Source: Oleiharenicola sp. (GTDB lineage Bacteria; Verrucomicrobiota; Verrucomicrobiia; Opitutales; Opitutaceae). Taken from it: a stretch of 54,316 nucleotides of DNA. The stretch lies in the NCBI GenBank assembly GCA_025363455.1, contig JANYDW010000006.1:1-54316 (forward strand), given 5' to 3'. Both the position numbers and the translations under genes were made by a program. The notes below the pieces were generated by a model. The model had not been told where the DNA came from. It made no database searches and saw only the letters and a list, made by a program, of their open reading frames with translations. Positions within the stretch are counted from its first letter, which is position 1; each line of letters opens with the position of its first letter. Below, piece after piece: positions 17,577 through 27,034 of the stretch.

Positions 17577-19460
17577 CAGCTGGATCGGGAGTCCGACCTC
17601 GATGATCTGCATCGGGGGCAGGCGGTAATAGTCGCGTACCGGCCGGGCGTTGCGGCTGAGGAAGGCGTAGAGGCGTTTCTGCCAGTGCCACATCCGGGTA
17701 TCGCCCCCGAAGATAATCATCTCGCGGTTGAAGTAGTAGGTGGCTTCGTTGAGCTTCACGGGCACGCCGGCCTCGCGCACATGTTCCATGAGGATGGTGA
17801 CATCGGGCGACTCCATGTAGCCGTAGCGGCTGATCACGCGCCACACGCCGAGACCGCTGCCGATCTCGCGGACCTCGAGCCGCTCGGCTTCGGGCACCGT
17901 GGGAACCTCTTCAGTGACGACGCTGAGCAGCACAACTGTCTCGTGCAGGACCTTGTTGGCCTTCACGTGATGAAGCAGGACGAGGGGCGTACCTCGGGCC
18001 ACCCCGGCCATGAATACCGCGGTGCCGCGGACGCGCACAATGCGGTCTGAGTTGGCCACATTGCATAGCTCGTCCTCGGTGATTTCATTGGCATAGATGC
18101 GGCTGAAAATCTCGTCCTTGCCCAGCTTCCAGGTGTGCATGATGGCAATGAGGCCGACCGCGATGACGACCGGGAACCAGCCGCCGTCGGTGAATTTGTG
18201 GAGGTTGGAGGCGAAGAGCGGGACGTCCACGAGCAGGAACAGACCGCACAGGACGCCGGCGGTGATGCGAGCCCAGCGCCAGTGGTTCCTCAGCACCGCG
18301 TAGAAGGCAAACGTGGTCACGACCATCGTGCCGGTGACGGCGATGCCGTAAGCGGAAGCGAGGTGATCGCTGGAGCCAAAAAAGAGCACGACATAGATCG
18401 AGCCGAGGGCCAGGGCGAGGTTGACGAGAGGTAGGTAGATCTGGCCTGACTGGTCGGGGTTGGTGTAGTTGATCTTCAGGCGCGGAAAGTAGCCCAACTG
18501 GATGGCCTGCCGGGTGAGCGAGAAAGTGCCCGTGATCATGGCTTGACTGGCGATGATGGCGGCGACGATGGACAGAAACGTGAGCAACAGGCGGGGCAGA
18601 CCCTCTGGCACGAGCGCAAAGAACGTATGCTGCGTATCGCCGGGGTGGGCCAGCACGCGGGCACCTTGGCCGAAATAGTTCAGGATCAGAGCCGGCCAGG
18701 CGCAGAAGTACCAGGCGCGCGCGATGTGCTTGCGGCCAAAGTGTCCCATGTCTGCGTATAGCGCCTCGGCGCCGGTGATGGCGAGCACCACGGCACCCAG
18801 CAGCGCCCCGGCCTGCGCTGGATGATCGTAAAGGAGTTGCAGCCCGCGCATGGGATTGATGGCAGCGATGACCTCCGGAGCGGTCCGGATGTGCCAGGCT
18901 CCCAGGCCGCCGATCACGAGGAACCAGGCCAACATGGCCGGGCCGAAGATGCCGCCGATGGCCTTGGTGCCCTTGAATTGGCAGGCAAACAAGCCGGCCA
19001 GGACCAGCGCCGAGATGAACGGCACATATTTGGCGAAGCTGGGATTGAACGTGTTGAGGCCCTCCACTGCGCCCATGACCGAGATTGCCGGGGTGATGAC
19101 GCCATCACCATAGAGCAGGGCGGCACCGAAGAGGATAACGATGGTAAGGACGCCGAGGCGGGCCTTGGCACGGTCGGTATGGCTGAGCGCCAGGAGGGCA
19201 AAAATGCCGCCTTCGCCACGATTGCCGGCGCGGGTGACGAAGATCAGGTATTTGCCCACCACCACCAGAGTCATGGCCCAGAACACGAGTGACAGGGCAC
19301 CGAGGACTCCGGTCGACCGCTCGACCGACGGCAGATAGTTGAGGCATTCGCGCAGGGCGTAGATCGGGCTGGTGCCGATGTCACCGAAGACTACTCCTAG
19401 TGCGCCCAAGGTCAGGCCTGCCTTGGCGGCTGTGCCTATCGGTGCTGCAGGGGTGCTCAT
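17574..19460 (-). CDS. kup: Kup-type low-affinity potassium transporter
   Basis: A 628-residue inner-membrane K+ uptake protein of the KUP/HAK/KT family, thought to work as a K+/H+ symporter. The conserved N-terminal signature is present (LGALGVVFGDIGTSPIYALRE), as are GEGGIFALLAL, YGDGVITPAISVMGAVEG, and a K+-pathway region AITGAEALYADMGHFG. About twelve hydrophobic segments fill the first 440 residues, followed by a cytoplasmic C-terminal domain of about 180 residues. The length matches E. coli Kup (622). I used the ATG at 19460; a GTG at 19493 would add 11 residues. The TAG stop coincides with the edge of a palindromic element. Confidence 0.95.
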   Translation of the reverse strand: MSTPAAPIGTAAKAGLTLGALGVVFGDIGTSPIYALRECLNYLPSVERSTGVLGALSLVFWAMTLVVVGKYLIFVTRAGNRGEGGIFALLALSHTDRAKARLGVLTIVILFGAALLYGDGVITPAISVMGAVEGLNTFNPSFAKYVPFISALVLAGLFACQFKGTKAIGGIFGPAMLAWFLVIGGLGAWHIRTAPEVIAAINPMRGLQLLYDHPAQAGALLGAVVLAITGAEALYADMGHFGRKHIARAWYFCAWPALILNYFGQGARVLAHPGDTQHTFFALVPEGLPRLLLTFLSIVAAIIASQAMITGTFSLTRQAIQLGYFPRLKINYTNPDQSGQIYLPLVNLALALGSIYVVLFFGSSDHLASAYGIAVTGTMVVTTFAFYAVLRNHWRWARITAGVLCGLFLLVDVPLFASNLHKFTDGGWFPVVIAVGLIAIMHTWKLGKDEIFSRIYANEITEDELCNVANSDRIVRVRGTAVFMAGVARGTPLVLLHHVKANKVLHETVVLLSVVTEEVPTVPEAERLEVREIGSGLGVWRVISRYGYMESPDVTILMEHVREAGVPVKLNEATYYFNREMIIFGGDTRMWHWQKRLYAFLSRNARPVRDYYRLPPMQIIEVGLPIQL

Positions 19461-19637
19461 CAGGGAAGGGGCATTGTCGGGTTCCGCCCCCACACTCCAA
19501 GCAGTATTATGCGCGGATGGGGAAACAGCTTGACCCTGCTTCCCCTGGATAGGCTGCGCAGTGCCGGGCCGCTTTAGTAAAAATATGCCATTCGTGAAAA
19601 CGGTTGCGGCTCAAGGCGTTTCCAACAGCCTGCTCGC

Positions 19638-20471
19638 ATGTCCACTGCTTGGAAATCTGCCGGGAAATACACTGACATCCTCTATCACAAGGCCGGCGGT
19701 ATCGCCCGGATCACCATCAACCGCCCGGACAAGCGTAATGCCTTCCGTCCGCAAACGGTGTCGGAAATGCACACTGCGCTACTCGATGCCCGCGAGGATC
19801 AGAAGATCGGCGTGGTACTCCTCACCGGTGCCGGTCCGGCCAAGGACGGCAAATACGCCTTTTGCGCCGGAGGGGACCAGTCAGTGCGCGGCCATGGCGG
19901 GTATATCGATGGCGACGGCGTGCCGCGCCTGAACATTCTCGACGTCCAGAAGCTCATTCGCTCGATGCCGAAGGTCGTCATCGCCTTGGTGGCCGGCTAC
20001 GCCATCGGTGGCGGCCATGTGCTTCATGTGATCTGTGATCTGACGATCGCGGCCGACAACGGCGTATTCGGCCAAGTCGGGCCCAAGATGGGAAGTTTTG
20101 ACGGCGGTTTCGGTTCCAGCTACCTCGCCCGGCTCACCGGACAGAAAAAGGCCCGCGAGATCTGGTACCTCTGCCGCCAATACAACGCGGCCGAGGCGCT
20201 CGAGATGGGCCTCGTCAACAAGGTCGTACCCGTTGCGCAATTGGAGGCCGAGGGCGTGGCTTGGGCGAACGAAATTCTCCAGCGCAGCCCGCTCGCGATC
20301 CGCTGCCTCAAATCGGCCTTCAACGCCGAGCTCGACGGCCAGAGCGGCATTCAGGAACTCTCCGGCAACGCCACCATGCTCTACTACATGACGGAGGAAG
20401 CGAAGGAGTTCAGCACGGCCCAGCGCGAAAAGCGGAAGCCCAAGGCGGAGAAGTTTCCGTGGCTGCCGTGA
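19638..20471 (+). CDS. menB: 1,4-dihydroxy-2-naphthoyl-CoA synthase MenB
   Basis: MenB closes the second ring of menaquinone by a Dieckmann-type condensation of OSB-CoA. The 277-residue crotonase-fold protein has the family-specific motifs: [14 protein letters not shown], the oxyanion-hole stretch [52 protein letters not shown] and the MenB-type [13 protein letters not shown], which separates it from other enoyl-CoA hydratases. It is on the same strand as menF and menD but separated by two opposite-strand genes. menC, menE, menA and menH are not in the window. Confidence 0.96.
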   Translation: MSTAWKSAGKYTDILYHKAGGIARITINRPDKRNAFRPQTVSEMHTALLDAREDQKIGVVLLTGAGPAKDGKYAFCAGGDQSVRGHGGYIDGDGVPRLNILDVQKLIRSMPKVVIALVAGYAIGGGHVLHVICDLTIAADNGVFGQVGPKMGSFDGGFGSSYLARLTGQKKAREIWYLCRQYNAAEALEMGLVNKVVPVAQLEAEGVAWANEILQRSPLAIRCLKSAFNAELDGQSGIQELSGNATMLYYMTEEAKEFSTAQREKRKPKAEKFPWLP

Positions 20472-20640
20472 GCGATTCTTTGGGGACGATTCCTGTCACC
20501 AAGCTGGACGCTGCGCGACGTCAGCTAGAGACAGCCGTCAGGCTTTCCTTCAACGATGAGGATGTAGTTTGGATACACCCACTCATCAGTGCTGCCCATA
20601 CAATCCTGCGGGATATTGGCTGCTTCTGCGGTGCTAGCCC
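20468..20640 (+). pseudogene. Remnant of a small conserved hypothetical gene
   Basis: A GTG at 20468 overlaps the menB stop (GTGA). The frame reads a segment with KLDAARRQLETAVRLSF and then WIHPLISAAHTILRDIG, which resembles the N-terminal part of a small uncharacterised protein found in many bacteria (KLDAARRQLETAIRL, then SIHTLAAAAH-like). After about 50 residues the similarity is lost, although the frame stays open until 20887 across the opposite-strand toxin gene, where it has no protein-like character. I read this as the head of a gene whose rest was lost or replaced when the toxin-antitoxin pair arrived. Function unknown. Confidence 0.5.
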
Positions 20641-20695
20641 GCTAAGGATGAATTTTCAGTCTTTGAGTGTCGGGATTGCTCGCTTGAGCCGCCAG

Positions 20696-21097
20696 CTAAC
20701 TGAGCATCTGGTCGAGCGACCGGCAGAGTTTCGGGAAAGCGGTGAGCAGGGCCTTGTCCTCGGTCACGAGTACTGTACCGAGCGCCGCGGCAAGGGCGGC
20801 GAACTCGCAGTCGTAGGCCGTGCAGCGCGACTGCGTGACGAGCTTCATCACTGCGTGGTCCGACACGGTGTGCTCGCCGGCTTTTAGGGATTCGGCCGCA
20901 TCGGCAATAACTTCCCGCGCTTTGTCCAATTCCATTTCACCGCGCCGGAGGTAGCCGCACAGCAGATTGCGGAACTCCGAACGCCATAGCACCGGTGCCG
21001 CCCACTCCGGATCAAATTGGAGCAGGCGTTCCGTATCCGCATTCCTCGACCCGGGCAGGCAATGGTAGGCGAGAATGTTGGTATCAACGACGATCAC
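20696..21097 (-). CDS. VapC-type PIN-domain toxin
   Basis: A 133-residue PIN-domain protein, probably a ribonuclease toxin. The acidic active-site residues of the family are present: Asp5 in VVDTNILAY, Glu41 in WRSEFRN, Asp96 in AYDCEFAALA and Asp114 in VTEDKAL. Toxins of this family cut tRNA or rRNA when free of antitoxin. The start codon overlaps the stop of the ribbon-helix-helix antitoxin gene by four bases, the usual VapBC arrangement. The actual RNA target cannot be predicted. Confidence 0.93.
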   Translation of the reverse strand: MIVVDTNILAYHCLPGSRNADTERLLQFDPEWAAPVLWRSEFRNLLCGYLRRGEMELDKAREVIADAAESLKAGEHTVSDHAVMKLVTQSRCTAYDCEFAALAAALGTVLVTEDKALLTAFPKLCRSLDQMLS

Positions 21098-21336
21098 TCC
21101 CGGCCCTCGCGCTTGAAGCGGTCAATCTCTTCGGGGGTGGTGGTGAATTTGAGGCTGCTGCGGAGCGCCCGGGTTTTGGCGATCATGGCCTCGACATCGA
21201 TGCGCTTGGCCGGGGCGACGGCGTCCTCGAGCACGGCGATGACCTCCTGGTTGAGGCTGCGCTTGTGGAGGGCGGCGCGAGCCTTGAGCTGGCGGTGCAG
21301 GGAGGTAGGCAGGGCCTTGAAGGTGATGGCAGGCAT
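21094..21336 (-). CDS. Ribbon-helix-helix antitoxin (VapB/FitA-like)
   Basis: An 80-residue protein. The first 45 residues fit the Arc/FitA ribbon-helix-helix DNA-binding fold (AITFKALPTSLHRQLKARAA, then HKRSLNQEVIAVLEDAV), and the remaining C-terminal part would wrap the toxin active site. It should neutralise the PIN toxin encoded next to it and repress their common promoter. A short perfect inverted repeat 15 bases upstream of the ATG is a candidate operator. The gene overlaps the toxin gene by four bases. Confidence 0.9.
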   Translation of the reverse strand: MPAITFKALPTSLHRQLKARAALHKRSLNQEVIAVLEDAVAPAKRIDVEAMIAKTRALRSSLKFTTTPEEIDRFKREGRE

Positions 21337-21350
21337 GATGCCACCAAAAT

Positions 21351-21367
21351 GGTTGCCTTTCGCAACC
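21351..21367. promoter_or_regulatory. Candidate operator of the toxin-antitoxin pair
   Basis: GGTTGC-CTTTC-GCAACC, a perfect 6-bp inverted repeat with a 5-nt spacer, lies 15 bases upstream of the antitoxin start. Toxin-antitoxin operons of this kind are autoregulated by binding of the complex to such repeats. This is inferred from position and symmetry only. Confidence 0.4.
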
Positions 21368-21443
21368 TGTCAAGCGGGAGACCGGAGCGGAGTCTGCTCC
21401 TTGTCACAGTCATAGCCGGCGGGCGTTCCCGACAGCGCCCCGG

Positions 21444-21959
21444 TCAGCCTTTGGTGCCGGTGTCCACGTCCGTGGCCCAGACGACGAGCCAGCCGCTGTC
21501 CTTGTCCACGTAGACCAAGGTCGAGGCGTTGGGATCTCCCGCTTCCACAAAGTCGGCTCCGGCGATGGTCGAGGGATCATACGGCGGGGCGTTGAAGGCC
21601 GCTTCGGCGGTCGTCACGGACGGGGTCGGGCGGATGGCGAAAAACGCGAAGGCCAGGGCCGCCGCCGCTGCGAGCGGGGCGCCGAACCAGATGATGGGGG
21701 CCAGCGGGCGCTTGCGCGAAGATTTGCCCTCCACGCCGTGGAGGTTCGCCTTCAGGTCGCGCCAGGCTTCGTCGGCATCAGGGACCTTGAGGGCGGCCAC
21801 CTCGGCTCGATAGGCATCGAGCGCCGCGGTGAGACTGGCTTGGAGCTGGTGGCAGGCAGGGCAAGCGGCGACATGGTCCGAGAGGTTGGCGAGCTGATTT
21901 TTTGTCAGCGCGCCGTCCCGTTCGGCCAGAATCAGGGATTCGTTGTCGCGGCAGTTCAT
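21444..21959 (-). CDS. Membrane-anchored zinc-finger anti-sigma-like protein
   Basis: A 171-residue protein. The N-terminal part has the zf-HC2 zinc-binding pattern of anti-sigma factors, His29-x3-Cys33-x2-Cys36 in SDHVAACPACHQL. A single transmembrane segment follows at about 86-109 (rich in Ala, Phe, Leu), and the C-terminal 60 residues would lie outside the membrane. Such proteins usually hold an ECF sigma factor at the membrane, but no sigma factor gene is adjacent: the next gene on the same strand encodes a small exported protein. It is therefore an orphan, or its partner lies elsewhere. Confidence 0.75.
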   Translation of the reverse strand: MNCRDNESLILAERDGALTKNQLANLSDHVAACPACHQLQASLTAALDAYRAEVAALKVPDADEAWRDLKANLHGVEGKSSRKRPLAPIIWFGAPLAAAAALAFAFFAIRPTPSVTTAEAAFNAPPYDPSTIAGADFVEAGDPNASTLVYVDKDSGWLVVWATDVDTGTKG

Positions 21960-21973
21960 GGGAAGGGATTTGG

Positions 21974-22060
21974 TAACCGCTAATCTTCGCTAATGGACGC
22001 TAATTCAAACCAGCCTTAGGAAGTTTGGTATTAGCGAGGATTAGCGTCAATTAGCGGTTA
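21974..22060. repeat. Palindromic element, family J (TTAGCG-rich)
   Basis: Left arm begins TAACCGCTAATCTTCGCTAA at 21974 and the right arm ends ATTAGCGGTTA at 22060. The arms are imperfectly complementary over about 31 bases and contain several copies of TTAGCG. It is AT-richer than its surroundings and lies between two minus-strand genes. Confidence 0.85.
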
Positions 22061-22070
22061 GTTCTGATTT

Positions 22071-22517
22071 TTAGCGGCGATAGTCGTGGTCGCGGCGATC
22101 GTTGTTGTAGCCGTAGCTGCGGTCATCACGCCGGTCATCACGCCGGTCGTCCCGGCGGTCATAACGGTCGTACCGATTGTAGGCGACCCACACGCGGTCG
22201 GTGCGGCACTCATAGCGGCCCTCGATGTAGCGGCGGTAGCTACCGTGGTGGCCACGCTCGACGAGCCAGTAGCCGGGCACCCAGTTGCGCACCTCGACGG
22301 TCTTCCAGTAGCCTTCGTCGTGGCAATCGTTGGAACGATAACTGACCGAGGTGTGGGCGTAGCCATCGTTGTGGTCACTGAGGGCTGAGGCGATGATGAG
22401 ACCGCCAACGAGTCCGCCCACGACAGCCAGGCCATTGTCGTGCGCGACGGCAGGCTTGGGGGTGAAGGCAAAGGCAGTGGCGGCGGCGAGAGTGAGGGCG
22501 GTGATCTTGGTATTCAT
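22071..22517 (-). CDS. Small exported protein with Arg/Asp-rich repeat tail
   Basis: Unrecognised as a named family. The 148-residue protein starts with a signal peptide (MNTKITALTLAAATAFAF, probable cleavage after AVA at residue 25), then a glycine-rich hydrophobic stretch AVVGGLVGGLIIASAL that resembles glycine-zipper segments. The middle has an aromatic WVPGYWLVERGHHGSYRRY region similar to YXWV-type periplasmic repeats. The tail is a low-complexity series of Tyr-Asp-Arg and RRDD repeats rich in opposite charges. The ATG at 22517 is supported by GGAGGA seven bases upstream, one of the best ribosome-binding sites in the window. A location in the periplasm or outer membrane is likely. Confidence 0.75.
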   Translation of the reverse strand: MNTKITALTLAAATAFAFTPKPAVAHDNGLAVVGGLVGGLIIASALSDHNDGYAHTSVSYRSNDCHDEGYWKTVEVRNWVPGYWLVERGHHGSYRRYIEGRYECRTDRVWVAYNRYDRYDRRDDRRDDRRDDRSYGYNNDRRDHDYRR

Positions 22518-22602
22518 GGGATTGTCCTCCAAAGGTTGTAGTTGAGGTTCTGTCCTTGGGACGATGCTCGCAGGGGGTTTATTCAAAAAGGATCAACTTT
22601 TA

Positions 22603-22621
22603 TGATAAACATTCATTATCA
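22603..22621. promoter_or_regulatory. AT-rich inverted repeat upstream of the exported-protein gene
   Basis: TGATAA-ACATTCA-TTATCA lies 86 bases before the start of the exported-protein gene, in an AT-rich stretch that is otherwise rare in this window. The symmetry and the TGATAA/TTATCA half-sites resemble Fur-type operators, but the central spacing is not that of a perfect Fur box. The stretch is also where the promoter should be. Confidence 0.35.
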
Positions 22622-22659
22622 GTCATTTGAGAACGCCTAGGGTTCTCTGCGTGCTGATT

Positions 22660-22733
22660 CCTCGCGCCAAGGTCGCCACGGTCGCCACAGTCCAATCCGA
22701 ATCCTTTGCGTACGTTGCGTCCTTTGCGCGAGG
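22660..22733. repeat. Palindromic element, family L
   Basis: Arms CCTCGCGCCAAGG (22660-22672) and CCTTTGCGCGAGG (22721-22733) are complementary with one mismatch; between them lie CGTACGTTGCGTCC and GTCGCCACGGTCGCCAC. Its AGGACGCAACG-type sequence resembles widespread intergenic repeats of the CTTTGCG type. It lies between the exported-protein gene and the ABC ATPase gene. Confidence 0.6.
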
Positions 22734-22775
22734 CAGTTCGGATTTATTGCCGGTTTGGCAAACGATTCCGCTGAT

Positions 22776-24497
<1,722 letters not shown>

Positions 24498-24550
24498 GGG
24501 GAAGCGAACGTGAGGGTGAAAGTGAGTCGGGAGGCGGCAACGCAAATTGT

Positions 24551-24617
24551 CGAAGGGGCGTTGTGCCCCGATGAATCGTACTGCGTTGATCGGTCGGGGC
24601 GTAAAGCCCCTCCTACA
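24551..24617. repeat. Palindromic element, family E
   Basis: Two hairpins, GGGGCGTTGTGCCCC at about 24555-24569 and GGGGCGTAAAGCCCC at about 24596-24610, flanked by outer complementary bases. The GGGCTTTACGCCC core recurs at 32422-32470 (inside tilS) and 50074-50146. Its edge (read on the minus strand TGTAGGAG) contains the TAG stop codon of the GT4 gene. Confidence 0.85.
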
Positions 24618-25719
24618 TTTTTCGGGCGGCCAGCAATTCCGCGAACAGGGACTCGTAGCGCTCGATCATCCGCCCGACGGAGAACCGCGCGGGGGCGTCG
24701 GCCTGACCGCGGGCGACGACGGCCTCGATCTCCGGGCCACCGGCCAGTACGCCGCGCAGGGTTCCGGCGAGTGCGGCCTCGTCGCCGGCCGGGAATGTCC
24801 AGCCGTTCACCCCGGGTTGGATAATGTCGGTCACGCCCGGCGCCTCGCTGCCGAGGGCGGCGCAGCCGGCGGCCATGTAGTCGATGAGCACGAGCGGCAG
24901 GCCCTCGTAGTGGGTGGAGAGGACGGCGGCCCGGCAGCGGTGATAGAGCGGGGCGGCGTCGGCCACACGGCCGAGAAATTCCACGCGGCCAGTCAGGCCG
25001 AGGGTGGCGACGAGTTTCTCACAGGCGTTCCGGTGCGAGGGCTTGCCGTCACCGCCGAGGAGGAGCCGGCCGCTCCAGCCGGTGTCGGCCAGGCGCTTGG
25101 CCGCCCGGAGGAGGGTCGGCTGGTCTTTCTGCCGGGCGAAGCGTGCGACCATGATGATGTCCTGACCGCGCTGGCTGAAAGGCGGGGCGCCGACCGAATA
25201 GCGGGTGGCATGGGCGCCATTGTGAACGATCTCCAGGCGCGGGCCGATGAGTGAAAGTGGGCGGATGTGATCGGCCACGCCTTGGGAAACGCAGACAGTC
25301 GCGGTGGTGCGGGCTGCTAGTGGTCGGGCGGCCCACAGTCGCCAGGGAGCGTAGCGCTCGCAGTTCTGCTCAATGTGCACGACGACCGGCACGTTGGCGG
25401 CGAAGGCGGCCTGCCGGCCCCAGATATGTTCGCTGAAGCCGTGCGCGGCGAAAACTTGCGGCTGAAAGTCCGCGATGAGCGCGCCGAGCTGGCGGCGCGT
25501 GGTCCACTTGGGCCAGTCGTCCACCCAGGCGCTGCGCAGGCCGGTCGCGTCGATCTGGGCCTGCATCGTCGCGGGCAGGGAAACCTTTTTCCGGCGCATG
25601 ACGAGTAATGGTTCGTAGCGGCCCGACTCCAAGTGGCCGCAGGCGACATCGAGCGCGACTTTGGTGGCGCCGGAACCGCCGCCGGTGACAAAGTGGATGA
25701 CGCGGGGCACGGTGGTCAT
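24613..25719 (-). CDS. Family 4 glycosyltransferase
   Basis: A 368-residue GT-B fold glycosyltransferase. The N-terminal half has a glycine-rich nucleotide-fold start (VIHFVTGGGSGATKVALD). The C-terminal half has the GT4 donor-binding signature, seen as EGLPLVLIDYMAAGCAALGS and NGWTFPAGDE. It should transfer a sugar from an NDP-sugar during cell-surface polysaccharide or LPS synthesis; donor and acceptor are unknown. It is the first of a row of envelope genes on this strand (heptosyltransferase, acyltransferase, DUF4254). The ATG at 25719 is preferred over a TTG at 25728. Its TAG stop lies in the edge of a palindromic element. Confidence 0.9.
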   Translation of the reverse strand: MTTVPRVIHFVTGGGSGATKVALDVACGHLESGRYEPLLVMRRKKVSLPATMQAQIDATGLRSAWVDDWPKWTTRRQLGALIADFQPQVFAAHGFSEHIWGRQAAFAANVPVVVHIEQNCERYAPWRLWAARPLAARTTATVCVSQGVADHIRPLSLIGPRLEIVHNGAHATRYSVGAPPFSQRGQDIIMVARFARQKDQPTLLRAAKRLADTGWSGRLLLGGDGKPSHRNACEKLVATLGLTGRVEFLGRVADAAPLYHRCRAAVLSTHYEGLPLVLIDYMAAGCAALGSEAPGVTDIIQPGVNGWTFPAGDEAALAGTLRGVLAGGPEIEAVVARGQADAPARFSVGRMIERYESLFAELLAARKM

Positions 25720-25745
25720 AGGTCGCAAATCATCCTATCGATCCA

Positions 25746-25847
25746 ACACACCCCGTCGCTCCGCGCCACCCCTCTTGCTAGAGGGGACCAATGCCCACGC
25801 TGCCGAGAATCCCCTCTTGAGAGGGGTGCCCGCAGGGCGGGGTGTGT
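25746..25847. repeat. 102-nt MITE-like element, family F, copy 1
   Basis: Starts ACACACCCCG and ends CGGGGTGTGT, so the termini are inverted repeats, with internal complementary blocks CCCCTCTTG and GAGAGGGG. Copy 2 at 26918-27020 has the same order, orientation and nearly the same length, and the two copies flank the heptosyltransferase gene. Confidence 0.9.
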
Positions 25848-25873
25848 GATCGGCGTGCGATGATCCAAGGTGT

Positions 25874-26890
25874 TCATGACCCGGGCAAATACGGCTCGAG
25901 CGCGGCCTGCGCCTCGGCGACGCTCAGGCGGAGCAGCGGGCGCGGGCCGGATACGTCGGCCGGACGCAGGACGGTGTGTTTCGTGTCCCACGGGTGCCAG
26001 CGCCACGGCTCCAGCGGGCCGTAGAGTCCGACCACCGGGACATGGAACGACGCGGCGAGGTGGATGAAGCCCGTGTCGATGCCGAAGCAGAGGTTCATCC
26101 GACGCAGCAGCGAGCCAGACTCCCGGATACCAAGCTTTGTGCTCCAGTCGTGGCAATGCGCGCGCAGTTCGGCCGACACGGCGGCGAGGATTGTCGCGTA
26201 ATAGGCGGCGTTGCCAGGCGAGTCGCAGAAATGGACTTCGCTGTTCCGCTCTTGTACCAGCCAGGTGATGACCTCGGCGAAGCGTTCCGGGGCCCAGTCT
26301 TTCAGGTCGAAGACCGACTTGGCGCAGATGAAGACCCGCGTGCGGTTGCCGGCCGGGAATTCGGTGTCGACGCGCCGGTCGGTGGCCGGATCTGTCCAGT
26401 TTTCGTTGCGAGTGTCGGTGATGGGGATGTCGTCCGCTCGAAGCACGTCGAGGAAGCATTCGACCTCGTGCCTGTCGGGGTAGGGCGTGCTGTGGTGAAG
26501 CAACCAGTTGCGTCCTTCGGTCGAGAAACCGACGCGGTGTGGTATGCCGGCGAGGAGTGGGAGGATGGCGCTGGAGAACGAGCGGCGCAGGATGTAGCAG
26601 CGGTCGTAGCGGCGGGCGCGGAGAAATTTCGCAGCGCCGAGCAGGCTGGTGGGGAAGGGGGCGGTGCGCTTGCGCTCACCTTTCAGGCGCGGGCCGTAAT
26701 AGAGCAGGTCATTTTTGTAGGGACAATAGGCGAGGGTGTCGCCGGAGATCGGCTCGCCGAGGACATCGATGACGGCATTCGGGAAAGCCTGGCGCAGGTT
26801 TCGCAGAGCAGGGATGGCGAGCACCGTGTCGCCGATGAAGCGGTAGCGGATGACCAAAATGCGAAGCGGGCGCTGGTCGGGCCAGGACAT
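25874..26890 (-). CDS. Family 9 glycosyltransferase (heptosyltransferase-like), first copy
   Basis: A 338-residue GT9 protein. The N-terminus RILVIRYRFIGDTVLAIPALRNLR is the classic ADP-heptose:LPS heptosyltransferase start, and the C-terminal half has the donor-binding block around FGIDTGFIHLAASFHVPVVGLYGPLEPWRW. These enzymes add heptose or related sugars to the lipopolysaccharide core at the cytoplasmic face of the inner membrane. The acceptor is unknown. The ATG at 26890 is chosen because upstream codons run into the family F repeat. The gene lies between two copies of that repeat, so it could have been moved or duplicated as a unit, although no direct evidence of this is seen. Confidence 0.9.
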   Translation of the reverse strand: MSWPDQRPLRILVIRYRFIGDTVLAIPALRNLRQAFPNAVIDVLGEPISGDTLAYCPYKNDLLYYGPRLKGERKRTAPFPTSLLGAAKFLRARRYDRCYILRRSFSSAILPLLAGIPHRVGFSTEGRNWLLHHSTPYPDRHEVECFLDVLRADDIPITDTRNENWTDPATDRRVDTEFPAGNRTRVFICAKSVFDLKDWAPERFAEVITWLVQERNSEVHFCDSPGNAAYYATILAAVSAELRAHCHDWSTKLGIRESGSLLRRMNLCFGIDTGFIHLAASFHVPVVGLYGPLEPWRWHPWDTKHTVLRPADVSGPRPLLRLSVAEAQAALEPYLPGS

Positions 26891-26917
26891 GGATGGAGTT
26901 TCCGGTTTCACGAAGAA

Positions 26918-27020
26918 ACACACCCCGGCGCTTTGCGCCACCCCTCTTGATAGAGGGGACTCAATTCCCCGCAGCGTAGCTCCCCTCTATGCAGAGGGGT
27001 GCCCGCAGGGCGGGGTGTGT
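26918..27020. repeat. 103-nt MITE-like element, family F, copy 2
   Basis: Same ends and internal blocks as copy 1 at 25746-25847: ACACACCCCG at the left, GGTGCCCGCAGGGCGGGG and TGTGT at the right, and a central AGAGGGGACT / CCCCTCTATGC stem region. The copies agree best in the outer 40 bases on each side and differ in the centre. Confidence 0.9.
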
Positions 27021-27034
27021 CGGGCCGCGCGCAG

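Noticed and set aside
20641..20887. Continuation of the small plus-strand frame after menB
   Set aside because: It is antisense to the PIN toxin gene with intact catalytic residues, and the plus reading has no similarity after about residue 50.
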